NCBI GenBank assembly: GCA_029531795.1
Contig: JAPEIS010000016.1
Coordinates: 62,001-126,000, forward strand
DNA: 64,000 nucleotides
From: Sclerotinia nivalis
Taxonomy: Eukaryota; Ascomycota; Leotiomycetes; Helotiales; Sclerotiniaceae
Direction: 5' to 3'
This document shows positions 34,136-46,270 of this stretch, one piece after another. Below the pieces are notes generated by a model. That model had not been told where the DNA came from. It ran no database searches and saw only the letters and a list, made by a program, of their open reading frames with translations. A program made the position numbers and the translations under genes. Every line of letters begins with the position of its first letter. The stretch's first letter is position 1.

Positions 34136-36754
34136 ATGACAATGAATATGGGAAATGGATATTATGGCGTTGAAACGTCTGCTCCCATTTCCAACAACAT
34201 GGGTAACAGGAGTCCGCATATGCAGATCAGACAACAGCGAAGTCAGAAGTTCAACCTCTATCCAACAAGGCCCCGGACTTCTTCTAAAGCTTCCGAGCTA
34301 TCTGTTAATACTGCTAGGTCTGGAAATGGTACATTTCCATTCCCACCCAAATCACCAACACCATCCTTTCGCGAACATTATTTGCCGGTTCATCCCCTCG
34401 CCCAAAATCCTCCTATCCCATATCAAAGACCCTCTACATCGCATCATCCAGCACCCAACGAACCCTCCCGATCCTTCACTGCCCCAACACAACACAATCT
34501 TCGACGAAAACCTTCAGAGGCTTCGCGACTGAGACAGCTTAGTAATGTGCGATCGCATTCTTCCACTGGCAGACGAACGCCTGAAAAGTTAGTAGACAAT
34601 TTCTCGAGGCCCCGACAAGCAAGTCTGCGGAGGCGGAACGAATCACCCAGTCCTTTGATACAGGCCTCAAGGTTTGGTGCAGAACCGCAAGAAGAACAAA
34701 CAATCAATAATGGGTCAGTTTTCAGTACAAGAGATCGAGGACTTTCGTCATCCTCCTCACAATCGGGTCAACAATTCCCTACACCTGCACCTACACCTAC
34801 ACTCCGCCCTTCTGCATCGATCCCGGATTACCATACTGCGGATTTGAATAATGCAAGACAGCGCAATATTCCACAAGCGAATTTCAGGCCAAGGACAGGA
34901 ATCAATAGACCCGATAGTAATAACTCTTCCATATATCGGCGCGAACCCCCAATTCGCCCACCAAATTTTGACGACGAGGAAGTCAGAGCAAGCTTCAGAT
35001 CTGCTCTGACTACGAACTCGAGCTACTTTGGAACAAGTGGAACAGAAAGGAGCAGCGTATTGACGAAAAGCAGTTCACATACTTCTTTCTTTGGAGGGAA
35101 AGACGAAGGAATGAGTGTGGATGATGCAATTGGCATGTACGAAGGTGGATTTATGGATTCAGGAGTCGAAGATAATGATTTAGAGGAGAAGCTCTTTGAA
35201 GCTGGGGCGGACATCAGGTCTAGGTCTGTATATCGAGGGGAGGCGTTTGACGAGGATGACGAGTTTCGACCACTGACACCGAGCTCGGAAAGGAGACAAT
35301 CGAAGATCGAAGAGGCAATGGATGACTCTCTTGCGCCACCTCCTGCTCTAGAGTCGTCGCAACTTTCGATTCGGGGTTCTACTGAAATGTTTCATGTCAA
35401 AGCGTTTGAAGCAGAAAGTGCAGCAGGCATTCCAAATTTTGCCCCAGGAGATTTTCCAGAATCGAAAGAGTTTGATGGTGCGGGCGCATCTTATGAAGGT
35501 GAAGATGAATACTCTAACCCGCATTCAGCGGCGCTGCCACCACCAACGGTCAATCCGCCAGATCCAGCTAGAGATAGGTATGGGTTCAAGAAAAAGACAC
35601 AATACGTGTCGTTGGAGGAATATGAGGCTTGGAGTGGCCCTTATAATGAATACGTTGAGCGAAGGCGAAAGAAGTGGGTGTCATTGCTGAAGGATCATAG
35701 TTTGATTACCGACAAGCCAATTCGATTTCCACCAAAATCAAATAAAGTCAAACGTTTCATCCGCAAAGGAATACCGCCTGATTGGCGGGGAGAAGCATGG
35801 TTTTGGTACGCAGGGGGTCCGGCTATGGTGAGCAAACACTATGGTGTGTATGACAGCCTCGTGAAGCAAGCTGCTGCAGGCGGGGTTAATGAAACGGACG
35901 ACGAAATTATTGAGCGGGATCTCAATCGCACGTTCCCGGATAATATCAAATTTAAACCGGATCCTCCTCCTGCCTCCGAGAAACGTAACAGCCAACCTAG
36001 CATAAAGGAACCGGAGACCCCGATGTTGAAATCGTTGCGGAGAGTATTACAAGCTTTTAGTATTTATAATCCAAGGATAGGGTATTGTCAGAGTTTGAAC
36101 TTTTTGGCGGGTTTATTGTTGCTGTTTATGGATGAAGAGAAGAGTTTTTGGATGTTGAATATCATCACGAGGGTTTATTTGCCAGGAACCCACGAGGTTA
36201 ACCTGGAAGGCGCAAATGTGGATTTAGGAGTACTAATGACTAGCATCAAGGAATCGATGCCTGCAATATGGGCTAAGATCGGAGGAGAACTCGACGGCAC
36301 GGCAGGAGACGGAAGGCTTTCCATGCGTCTTCCGCCAATCACGTTGTGTACCACAGCTTGGTTCATGTCATGCTTTATTGGCACTCTTCCAATCGAAACT
36401 ACACTACGCGTTTGGGATAGCTTTTTCTTCGAAGGATCAAAGACTCTTTTCCGCATCGCTTTAGCGATCTTCAAAGTAGGAGAACAGGAAATCAAGGCCG
36501 TTTCAGACCCCATGGAAATCTTCCAAGTTGTGCAAACCATCCCTCGAAGACTTGTCGATGCCAATGGACTTATGGATGCGTGCTTCCGGCGAAGAAATGG
36601 GTTCGGACATATTAGCCAGGAAACTATCGAGCAACGGAGAGCAGAGCGCAGGAAAGGCTATGCGGAAGAAAGAGCCATTGCGAATGGGGAAATCCCACCC
36701 AAGAGAGGTGGAACATTCTTTTCGAAGAAGAAAATCAGGAGTGCGGAGACTTAA
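34136..36754 (+). CDS. TBC-domain Rab GTPase-activating protein, 872 aa
   Basis: TBC proteins speed GTP hydrolysis on Rab GTPases and so control vesicle traffic. This intronless frame encodes 872 residues. The first 500 are low-complexity Ser/Pro/Arg-rich sequence, probably disordered and phosphorylated. A short acidic stretch and the conserved YVSLEEYEAWSGPYNEY precede the TBC domain (about 543-785), which starts RKGIPPDWRGEAW. The two catalytic fingers are present: Arg598 in ERDLNRTFP and Gln652 in GYCQSLN. VWDSFFFEG lies near the domain end. Overall it looks like the Msb3/Gyp3 type, whose targets in yeast are exocytic and endosomal Rabs; the target here is inference. The start is the first of three closely spaced ATGs. 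Confidence 0.92.
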   Translation: MTMNMGNGYYGVETSAPISNNMGNRSPHMQIRQQRSQKFNLYPTRPRTSSKASELSVNTARSGNGTFPFPPKSPTPSFREHYLPVHPLAQNPPIPYQRPSTSHHPAPNEPSRSFTAPTQHNLRRKPSEASRLRQLSNVRSHSSTGRRTPEKLVDNFSRPRQASLRRRNESPSPLIQASRFGAEPQEEQTINNGSVFSTRDRGLSSSSSQSGQQFPTPAPTPTLRPSASIPDYHTADLNNARQRNIPQANFRPRTGINRPDSNNSSIYRREPPIRPPNFDDEEVRASFRSALTTNSSYFGTSGTERSSVLTKSSSHTSFFGGKDEGMSVDDAIGMYEGGFMDSGVEDNDLEEKLFEAGADIRSRSVYRGEAFDEDDEFRPLTPSSERRQSKIEEAMDDSLAPPPALESSQLSIRGSTEMFHVKAFEAESAAGIPNFAPGDFPESKEFDGAGASYEGEDEYSNPHSAALPPPTVNPPDPARDRYGFKKKTQYVSLEEYEAWSGPYNEYVERRRKKWVSLLKDHSLITDKPIRFPPKSNKVKRFIRKGIPPDWRGEAWFWYAGGPAMVSKHYGVYDSLVKQAAAGGVNETDDEIIERDLNRTFPDNIKFKPDPPPASEKRNSQPSIKEPETPMLKSLRRVLQAFSIYNPRIGYCQSLNFLAGLLLLFMDEEKSFWMLNIITRVYLPGTHEVNLEGANVDLGVLMTSIKESMPAIWAKIGGELDGTAGDGRLSMRLPPITLCTTAWFMSCFIGTLPIETTLRVWDSFFFEGSKTLFRIALAIFKVGEQEIKAVSDPMEIFQVVQTIPRRLVDANGLMDACFRRRNGFGHISQETIEQRRAERRKGYAEERAIANGEIPPKRGGTFFSKKKIRSAET

Positions 36755-37899
36755 AAGACGTTATTTACCGGCGTGTGACCTAGGGAGTAATTGGGGATGT
36801 ATACCTAGCATATGGTGTTTGGGATTGTGAGTTTGTCTGGCGGCTACGGTGTGAATGGCGTTTATTTTTCATTTGTGTGGGAAAAAGAGAATTTGGAATT
36901 TGGACCCCTTCTTTGTTAAGTTTGCTTTTTATCACGATGATCATGAGGCAGCATTTATATGGGGGCATATACAAATAAGGAGGGACTTTAGAGAGATTTT
37001 CTTGCGTTGGTACTGTATATTAAATTTGAACTTCTTGACGGGAAAGTAAGGGTTGGTTGGACTGGGCTGTGCTGCACAATTGAGGGAAGAATTGAACATA
37101 GGGATAAGATTAGGGTTAGTGTAGGCAGAATAAGATAAGTGTTGATTGAAGGTCTCTTTTGGGGATGGTTAAATATCTAGTAGTGATTGTGTGTTTGAAT
37201 TCATGACATTTAGAACAAGGTCAAAAGGGAAGAAATACCTATCTGCCTAATATGTATCGCGGAGAAATGAACTGGATATCTATCTCGAAACCTTCAAGCG
37301 CAACGAGCAATGGGAGTTTTGGGGGGCTGCCCCCTTTGAATAGCCACTGAAACATTTAATCAATCATCTGAATGATGCTCCGCTGGCCCTTTGGGAGCCA
37401 CTGCCGTGGAGGCAGAATATTAGACTTTGTTTATAAATATACAGCACTCGATTATTTAATACAATCATTTAGACTTCCACCAAAATGCAAGCCTTAGGTT
37501 GTCACAATTCGAATGAGTATATTGGAGAGTATGGAGTAGGGAGTATGGTGAGGCATGCAAATCTATCAGATCATTTGATTGTTGAATTAAGATTTCCATT
37601 GGAAGATTGAAGAGTGGATATTGTGAGATTGAGGATGAAGTATATCAGGTTAAGGAATTTTTTGATTATTAGATTTGATTTAGAATGTCTTAAAGAGTGC
37701 TTTGCAAGTCATCTCGTCTATTCTATTGTCAGGGGTAACAAAGTCGGGAAATTTCACATGCTCATTGTGTTCGGTTACCCAGACAACAATTTACCCCAGA
37801 CTTTCCTTTCCTTGCTGCACGTCAATAAACCTTTCGCGACTTTTAAATCTCCTTTCATGATCAGCGTCTAGAAACAACACTTTTCCACATTCGCCCATC
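36755..37899. other. Intergenic, no gene seen
   Basis: 3' region of the Rab-GAP and promoter of the kinesin, both on the plus strand. Open stretches here are short and have no domain. Confidence 0.45.
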
Positions 37900-40541
37900 A
37901 TGGAACCACCAACAACAAACTCGAAATCTGCACTCTTTGAAGTGTATTTACGATTAAGACCTCCTCCAATATCAACTCAACAATTATACCCCACCTTACC
38001 AATACCAGACCGCTTTCTTACTGTTGAGGAACCCACCGAGGAACAACTTCAAGAGGGAACTGCATCTCCGACCCACATTACCTTAAATCCACCAAATGAC
38101 AACAGACGCAGGGCAGTGGAGAAATTTGCTTTCACCCGGGTCTTTGAAGAAGAGAGTTCGCAGTTGGATTTATTTCATGGAACAGGTGTGCTGCCTTTGG
38201 TTGAAGGTGTGCTGGGCCAAAATGGTGGAGATGGTAGAGATGGTTTGCTTGCTACATTGGGAGTCACTGGCTCTGGAAAGGTTTATATTGCGATTTTTGA
38301 ATTTGCAGATTTGACGGGTACTAATATTTCTTTCGCAGAGTCATACAATTCTTGGATCTCGACATCAACGCGGTCTTACACAACTTGCCCTCGATTTACT
38401 CTTTCGTTCCATTGACAACAATATCCTTGATGTCAACTCACACCCTGGACTACATGGCTCCATTGCATCATCAGATCCGTCAGAGGCCCAGGTCATGTCT
38501 GCGCAGATGTTCCTAGATACATTTTACTTTGACCCAGCCTCATCTCGAGGAAGCTCAAGAGCTCCAACACCTCAGGTGGTACGAGTGCCCATTCCCTACC
38601 ACCCAAGCCCAACCAAATTGTATCCATATTTGCCCCCATTTCAGGCAACAGGAAGTCCTAAAAGCATCAGGATCGTGGTCCACCAGGATGATGATAGTAA
38701 AACACCAGGATGTGCGCCAGTGCCAATTCCAGGAGAATCGACAGTATCGATGACTTCCTTTATTCCTTCATTTATGCAAGCTACTGCAACAGCAGCCAGG
38801 AAGATGATAAGTGCTAAAACTCCTCAAAAGGGCGATTCTTACCAACCTACTCCGAGACGAACCATACCTACGAGACCATCAGCTTTGCCAAGCAGTCCGG
38901 ATATTACGGATATCACTGTTGATATAGATCACCATGCGGAATATGCGATTCTAATCTCAATGTATGAGGTTTATAATGATAGGATATTCGATCTTTTGAC
39001 GCCAGCGGTACTAAACAAATCTACAAAAGAATCTAGGAGGAGAGCATTGCTATTCAAATTTACAGAACAATCACCCGACCGGAAGGTCGTCGCTGGATTA
39101 AGGAAGATTATATGTGGTGGCACAAAAGATGCACTTATGGTCTTAGAAGCTGGTCTAAATGAAAGAAGAGTCGCGGGAACCAATTCTAATAGCACATCGT
39201 CTAGGTCGCATGGATTCTTCTGCGTGGAGGTAAAGAAGAGGAGAAGGTCAAGAATACCAGGCGCTTGGGGAGGAAGTTCGCTTACCGTTGTAGATTTGGC
39301 GGGAAGTGAGAGGGCCAGAGACGCTAAAACTGTCGGCGCTACATTAGCGGAGGCCGGAAAGATTAATGAGAGTTTGATGTATCTAGGACAGTGCTTGCAG
39401 ATGCAGTCAGACTTCGAGAATAACACAAAAGTACGTTTCACTCTTCTTTCTAATATCCGGACTTCATGAATTAACCACAGATAAACAGCCGAATCTTGTC
39501 CCGTTTCGCCAATGTAAACTCACCGAACTCCTCTTCTCAAACTCTTTCCCATCGCATAGCGCAAAACCTCTGTCGGCTGCGCATCATCGAAATCCTCAGA
39601 AGGCAATCATGATCGTCACGGCTGACCCGTTGGGAGACTTTAACGCCACATCACAAATACTGCGCTACTCTGCTTTAGCCAAAGAGATTACGGTTCCAAG
39701 AGTGCCATCCATTACGGCAACTATCCTCGGATCCTCTCAATCATCTGACAGGCATCCCAGCTTGACTAGTCCCACATCTCCTACTTTCTCGCGATACCGT
39801 GATGGTCCACCTCAAACCCCTACCGATACCGAGCGTGAGACAATGGAGATTGCAGCATTAGAAATTGCACGTATGTCTGAGGAAATCGATGGTTTACGCG
39901 GCGAACTAGAGCGCGAAACGAGATTGAGAATGGAAAGTGAAGCACATCTTCAAAGTATGGAAGACAGAATGTTGGAACTGGAAATGGACATTCGAGAAGA
40001 ATGCTATGACGAAATGGAGAGGAGAATTCAAGAAGAGGCTAGGAAGTGGATGGTGCGACTGGAAGAACATGGGGAAAGGGAAGAGGAATGGAGGGATAGG
40101 AAGGTCGAAGTCTTGGTTAGGGGATTCAGTGCTGGTATTTATGGGGATGAAGATAAAGAAAATCAAAACGGAGATGTGACTGCGAGACTGGAAATGGAAA
40201 ATGCAAAGTTGTTAAGGGACGTTGAGAGATTGAAGAGGGAGTTGAACAGCAGAAGTCCGACAAAAACCCGGAAGCCTTCGAATAGAATCTTGAAGGAGAG
40301 CCGAACACATGCTATGGACAAATCAGCATCGCCAATTCCAGACGATGCCAAGGATGAAAATCTAGAGTTACGGAATAGCATGGCGAAGCTGAAGGTTGAT
40401 GATGATGCTGAAGTTGGCGTTGCTAGAAGTGCGAGTGGAAAGTTGAGGATGAAAAAGAGTACCGCCACTGGAAGTCCCACGAAGAAAGTCAGAAAATTGG
40501 TCGCGAGGAAGTGGGATATGGCTGATGATGATGATTTGTAA
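37900..40541 (+). CDS. Kinesin motor protein, 845 aa
   Basis: Exons 37900-38280, 38339-39434 and 39481-40541 give 845 residues in frame. Intron 1 falls inside the P-loop: GVTGSGK (121-127) joins SHTILG across it, with a TACTAAT branch. Intron 2 uses GTTTCA after a GTAC, chosen because it restores NLVPFRQCKLTELL. Switch I is NSTSSRSH (about 411-418) and switch II is DLAGSER (about 446-452). A large insertion (about 195-290, Ser/Pro-rich, SSRGSSRAPTPQ) sits within the motor, as in kinesin-6 proteins. A coiled coil follows (about 612-750), then a basic tail. Kinesin-6 motors act on anaphase spindle midzones; placing it there rests on the insertion and is moderately sure. ATP-driven microtubule motor activity is secure. 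Confidence 0.9.
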
Positions 40542-42381
40542 TGGGGACGGGTTTGTTTTCAAAAGGTTCTAATAAGGTCTGGTCTAACATGGTCTGGGAT
40601 GGTCTAGAATGGTCGGGGACAATCAATTGGGTTCTTTCCTTAGGTGGGATTAAGGGCTTGGATGGCATGGGCTGGCTGGCTGGATTGCATTGGTGAGGAA
40701 TGGTGCTAGAAGGATGGATAATAATCGTCTTGGTCAAGAGATTGTTTATGATACCTGGTTGAATCTTGTATTTGGTACTTACTTTGTGTAATCTTTTAGT
40801 TAATTCTCCTTCAATGATATTTTGAGATATAATAACCGTCGTGTTGAGGTGGTAAAGGGTGATGGGAAATCACATTCATGTGCTGTGCTGTGCCGTGCTC
40901 TACTGTGTCGAAAAGAGTTAAGTGGGTGAGAAGTATGTATTGGTAAGTACTTGTAGTCCAAGTGGATGTATAGTTATCTTATATGAAGTGGAGGAGGCTG
41001 GGATGGGGACGAGACACGAGGGACTTATCATGTTGTGCTGGAAGATATGGTGATTTAGCTAATTTATCCAGCCCATAATCGATGTCGAAACGAGCATCCA
41101 AACGAGCATCGAAAAAGCACATAAGTATTATGATGACTTTATTATCCCGGCTGGTTTGTCTACCCGGAATGTAACGCCATCATAGGTGAATGTACGATCC
41201 ATGGTTGTCTTGTTTTGCAAATTGGCTAACATTATATACTTGAAGAATGAGATCGGCTTTCTCTTTCTTCGAGAGCTGGAACTAAAGTATCTGTATATAG
41301 CTGCAGATTTATATTGAAATGAAAACCCATGAAACAATGGAAACTTTTGCGAATGTTATCCCGAGCAATATATTATTGAGAGGAATGAGCTAATGTGCTC
41401 ATATCAGATGAATGGGCAAAGGCAATATATGGCGATCCAACAAGCTCTTACCATACTACGACAGCCTCATGCGTGCCACGTACGCTTCAGGAACAAACGG
41501 CCTTGTTGGGTCGGAAGTGCCCGCTTTTTCAGGGCAGAATGCAAAAAGCAAAATACATTCATCGAGCTGCATCTGCAAACAGGTTTGGTACGAATGACAA
41601 GGCCACTACTCGGAATAGACGGCGAGACCCATACTCCATAGGCCAAATGATACCCAGTTCATGCAATAGACAGTCATGAAACTTTCCTCAAAATCGATAT
41701 CCATGGCTGACTGACAGCAGGGGTTTCTCTGAGTGCGGGATTAAAAAGAACAAATCTATATTTATTTATATATTTTGGTGCAGGTCTCCATCGCTTATTC
41801 AATACCGACGTCAAATTAAGTTTCTCATGTGATTTCTAAGAATGCGGGAGGTAACTTGTTATTGGCTTCGTACTACTCGCAGGAACAAATATAGTAATAT
41901 GCCGAGGAGGGGTAGATATCATTACCCCGCACTAACGTGGATATATATCCGTGAATCCGTTGTTTACCGGTAGTTCCGGGTAAATCATTGAAGATATACA
42001 AATTATTTTCAAATTTCTACACACTCGCATGTAAGATCTTACGAGTATCAGCGATCTGATCCACACTGGTCCGACCAATCCAACTCTTTAAATGACTTGA
42101 ACAACTGAGCTGTTAGTAGTCATGCATGCGGGGTGGATATTATCTGAATTACCAAAGACGGAATACAACATTCTCCATTTCCACGTGTCTTAAATCAAAA
42201 GTCTTAAATCTCCGTTATTTCGCACATGGTAAGCTTGTCTTGCTCGAGATTCTTCTGCTACAGCTAGCCACTTCAACATATCGTTTCAGACTGTCTATTC
42301 ATACATCAAGGCCGACGTCAATTTCATTCTCAACTCTTTCAATAGTCTTCTTTTCAGAGAAACCGTGCAACCAAGGTAACA
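40542..42381. other. Intergenic, with a tri-frame open patch
   Basis: No supported gene. Short tandem words (GGTCT-type) occur at 40570-40620. At 41412-41597 all three plus frames are open, unusual in AT-rich DNA, but no protein family was recognised. The last 250 bp are the promoter and leader of the monooxygenase. Confidence 0.4.
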
Positions 42382-44154
42382 ATGGGCTCGATCCAGACGG
42401 AAGAAGTGGATGTGCTACTGGTGGGAGCTGGATTTGGCTCCTTTACTATGCTAAATAAGTAGGTCTAACCCACCATATCTAGCGGCCACTACTAACAAAT
42501 CAATTAGGCTCCGCAAGCAAGGATTAAAGTGTAAAATCTACGAGAAAGGTTCGAAGAGCGGAGGTATCTGGTATTGGAATTGCTATGTAAGCTTTTAAAT
42601 ATATTGTAAAGCTATGAAACTTACATACAATAGCCCGGCGCTCGAGTCGACTCTGATTCTCCAATCTATCAACTATACGACAAAGAGTTATGGGAAGATT
42701 TCACATTCACAGAGAAATTTCCGGGGGGGAAAGAAATCCGTCGATACTTCGAGCACGTTGAAAAGAAATGGGATGTTAGAAAAGATCTTAAATTTGACAA
42801 GCATGTTGACGGAGCTACGTTCGACAAGCAGCGCAATCAATGGCTTGTCGAATGTTCTGATGGCTCCGAAATTTATTGTCGATGGTTCATTCTTTGCATA
42901 GGATTTGCATCTCGTCGATTTACGCCCCCGTTCAATGGTCTCAGTAACTACAAAGGCGAGACGTATCATACAGCAGTATGGCCACAACATGGTGTTAATC
43001 TGAAGAATAAACGAGTTGGTCTAGTTGGTACTGGAGCAACTGGTATTCAGGTGATTCAAACCATCGGACCTGTGGTCGACCACCTCACCGTTTACCAACG
43101 AACACCTAATTACGCTCTACCAATGAATCAAAGGCCTCTAGATCCAAAAGAAGAAGCCAAGAAAAAGGCTGAAGGCAAATACGAAATAGAATTCGCAAAA
43201 ACAAGAGAGACATTTGGCGCTTTCCCATATACTTTTCAGGACAAAAATACTTTCGATGATACGCCGGAAGAACGGGAAGCCAATTATCATAACCTCATGA
43301 ACGAACAAGGTGGTTTCCGTTTCTGGCTCAACAATTACAAAGACACACTTTTCGATCAAAAAGCCAATGACGAAGCCTACAAGTTTTGGCGCAAAACAGT
43401 GTGCAAGCGAATCCCAGATATCAAAAAACAAAAGCTCCTGGCACCAGAAATTCCACCTCATCCGTGGGGAACCAAACGTGTGTCTCTCGAACAAAATATA
43501 TATGAAGTTTTCTCCCTCCCACACGTTGACATCATTGATGTGAATGAATCACCAATTCTAGAAGTCACCGAAAAGGGAATCAGAACAAAGGAGGGAGAAG
43601 TAGAATTTGACGTCCTGATTCTTGCTACTGGGTTTGATTCCTTGACTGGATCGCTCGCCCAGCTAAATATTCGCGGCATAGACGGTAACACCATCGCTCA
43701 AAAGTGGAAAGATGGAACACGCACATCAATGGGCATTGCGATGAACAATTTCCCCAACATGTTTTACCTCTACGGAGTCCATGCACCCACTGCGTTCTCG
43801 AACGGACCAAGCTGTACTCAATTCCAAGCTGAATATATATCGGAAACATTGAGAGGCTTGACCGAGAAGAATAAAACCTACTTTGAGGCAAAGGATGAGG
43901 CGGAGGAGGATTGGTGCAAGAGACTGAATGAACTTTGGAGTAAATCTCTATTTCCGCTAGCAAAGAGCTGGTACCAGGGAGCGAATATTCCAGGAAGAAA
44001 AGTTGAGCCGCTCAGCTGGTAAGTTTCTTTCGCATAACTGCATGTTAGTCCGTCTAAATACTGATATTAACATAGGGTTGGTGGTATGCCGGAATACATA
44101 GCGACTTTGGCGAGAAGTAATGAGAATGACTATCAGTCATGGATTGTAGAATAG
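42382..44154 (+). CDS. Baeyer-Villiger-type flavin monooxygenase, 539 aa
   Basis: Exons 42382-42458, 42508-42586, 42634-44018 and 44076-44154 encode 539 residues, the normal length. The first Rossmann motif, for FAD, is GAGFGS (15-20). The Baeyer-Villiger fingerprint F/YxGxxxHxxxW appears as YKGETYHTAVW (158-168). The second Rossmann motif, for NADPH, is GTGATG (184-189). ATGFDSLTGS, a typical C-terminal flavin-site segment, is also present. Such enzymes insert one oxygen atom into ketones to make esters or lactones, usually in the cytosol; the substrate cannot be read. Intron 3 splits a Trp codon. The neighbouring genes do not look like a biosynthetic cluster, so a catabolic or detoxifying role is more likely; that is inference. 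Confidence 0.93.
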
Positions 44155-45450
44155 GATCGGCTCTTGCTGCTGAAAGCAAGCGAAGATATCGGTGTTTATC
44201 AAAAATACATCATCAACTTGTTCGCATCGGGTGCTGGTATTGGTACAGGCGCTAGGCTCTAGGTTATCTATTGGAATAATATCACTTAGCTATCCTATGA
44301 TGCATGTTTCCACTGCGTACTGGTATGTGTATACCCTTCACAACCATCAAGGTCCTCACGTGAAACCCGCTTTACCTCCCCTTCATCTGATAAAGCGATC
44401 TATTGTGATATTTCTTAGTAAGTAGCATTGGTTTGACTGTAAGCAAGCTAACACCTGAGTGGACGTGGAACGTTCGGCTTCGCATATGCAGTGACCTACA
44501 TTGATGAGACACAAAGAGGAAAGAGCCTCTAGCCCCTATCGTGACGACAATGAATATTAATCCAGTAATTACCAATTCAGTTGTTGGCTATTGGGGAAGC
44601 AGAGCTTACGGGGAGGTTCGACATGGACGTCCCGAGCCTTGTTTGTTTTCCGATGGTTGAGTTTTCTCATATATCTTTCATCATGACACAAAAGCCGGTC
44701 AACGATTGAAAGTGGTGTTTTTTTCCCATCGTTGCAAATTCGGGATATGGGCGCTTCCTTCTGTGGCGTGGAGATCAAACTGTCGAAAAGCTTGGGTTGA
44801 GATGTCAATAGCAGGAGCAAATGATTGGTGCTGAGAATGATTATCTAAAAGGCCGTGAAAGGTGTTCTTAAATTTCAAAGGCTGTCTTTCCCCAAGTGCT
44901 TTTTGATATTATTGGTTTATTATTCTTTGACTGGAGGTGACACTATACCTTAGTAAGTCCTGGTACATTTTCGCGGTATCGATGCCAGTGATTTATTATG
45001 TGTAGTATAGGACTCGACAAGATTATCATAAGAGAGGGTTATTCCGCCGGAGTGTAGCATCTCAAAATGGCAAGCAGAGAGAAATTCACAGTAGTAGATG
45101 TGGCAGTGAAGTATCGTATCCCAGAAATATAATTCCAGGTCTGTTCTCTAAGTTCACATGCAACCTGACTCTGGTTGCAGTGATAGCACGTTTAGCATCC
45201 CTATGTCGCCTCTATAGCACTCAGTATTTTTCTCCCTCACACTCTATGAAACGATCTCAGTCATTGCTAGAAAGCAAAAGGTTTCAGATCATCCTTTGCC
45301 TCCATAGTCAAATCAACCATCTTATCCACCGCTTGGATGTATTCCTCCTTTTTCAAGTGCCCGGCATTGACTAAGTGCTCCAGCGCACCAGAACATCGGC
45401 AACCCAGCGTTGACAGTTGAACTCATATGAGCCATTATCGACGTGAGTTA
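44155..45450. other. Intergenic, no gene seen
   Basis: About 1.3 kb between the monooxygenase and the MITE-like element. Short open frames on both strands show no domain. Confidence 0.4.
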
Positions 45451-45672
45451 GGGTGTCCCATAGTCCGGACTGGCAGACTATTTTAAGCTTTCAATATCTG
45501 ACAACAATTCAAAGTCCGAAATGAATCCAACGTTTTAAAAGATTTGAAGTTTTCAAATTGTTTGAATATTCCAATTTGTTTAAAAATTTCAAAGGATTTG
45601 GGTGTTGTAAACGATTCCAATATTTGAAAATATCTTATTGTTGGACTGCAGTCCGGACTATTGGGTACACTG
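45451..45672. mobile_element. MITE-like element, copy 2 (about 222 bp)
   Basis: The left arm (45451-45479) carries CCCATAGTCCGGACTGGCAG. The right arm (45642-45672), reverse-complemented, reads CCCAATAGTCCGGACTGCAG, so the terminal inverted repeats are about 20 bp. Between them lies AT-rich sequence with repeated TTTGAA/TTCAAA words and no coding capacity. The arms match the element at 10656-10808, which is inverted relative to this one. Exact ends and target duplication are uncertain because the outermost bases differ between arms. Confidence 0.7.
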
Positions 45673-46270
45673 ATATGAGTTGCCGATAAAAAATCGATGA
45701 CTTCGGTTTGCGTGATCTTGTTCAACGATTGATCCACAACCACTTCGCCAACAAATCTTCTGTCCGTTCGATGATTATGTCTAATCTTCACTTCAAGCAG
45801 AGCCTTTGTTGACAATAGGAGACAGTAGGAGCAATTTGAATGAACTAAATCGTTCATGGCGACCTATTGGTCACAATTTAGGTCGCCAATGAGAACATTT
45901 CGTAGCAAATCAAAGCCCTGTACGTGTTGCCGAAAATGACAGTCTGCCTGCTTCGAATTTATATGTTAACGCTGTGGCTCATCTATTCAGGATCGCTAAG
46001 ATTGCTACCTTGCGGATGCGTGACTTAATAGTCACTCACTGATGGTTAGCAAAGGAATTGACTTTGTTATGTGATTTGGCCGTAGGTGTATTTCGTACTG
46101 TGGATCGAATCATTCATATCCCGTCTATCAGCATCCATCATATGGTCGCTCACATTAGACTTGAATATTATCAACAATGCGAGTGCTTTTGCTAAATATC
46201 GTCTTCAACATACAAATTTCGATGAGAACGGGCCACCGAATTTTGGAATAGTCGAAATGCTTTATGGACG
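45673..46270. other. Intergenic, no gene seen
   Basis: Nothing recognisable between the MITE-like element and the 3' end of the APH-type gene. Confidence 0.4.

Noticed and set aside
34136..36754. Possible introns in the Rab-GAP gene
   Set aside because: The frame is continuous through the TBC domain with conserved spacing; no intron is needed.
39455..39470. Another match to the MITE arm (ATCCGGACTT)
   Set aside because: Lies inside the short second intron of the kinesin gene without a partner arm; likely chance.
42382..44154. Secondary-metabolite cluster around the flavin monooxygenase
   Set aside because: No polyketide synthase, peptide synthetase or terpene cyclase occurs in the window; only relics of tailoring-type genes were seen.
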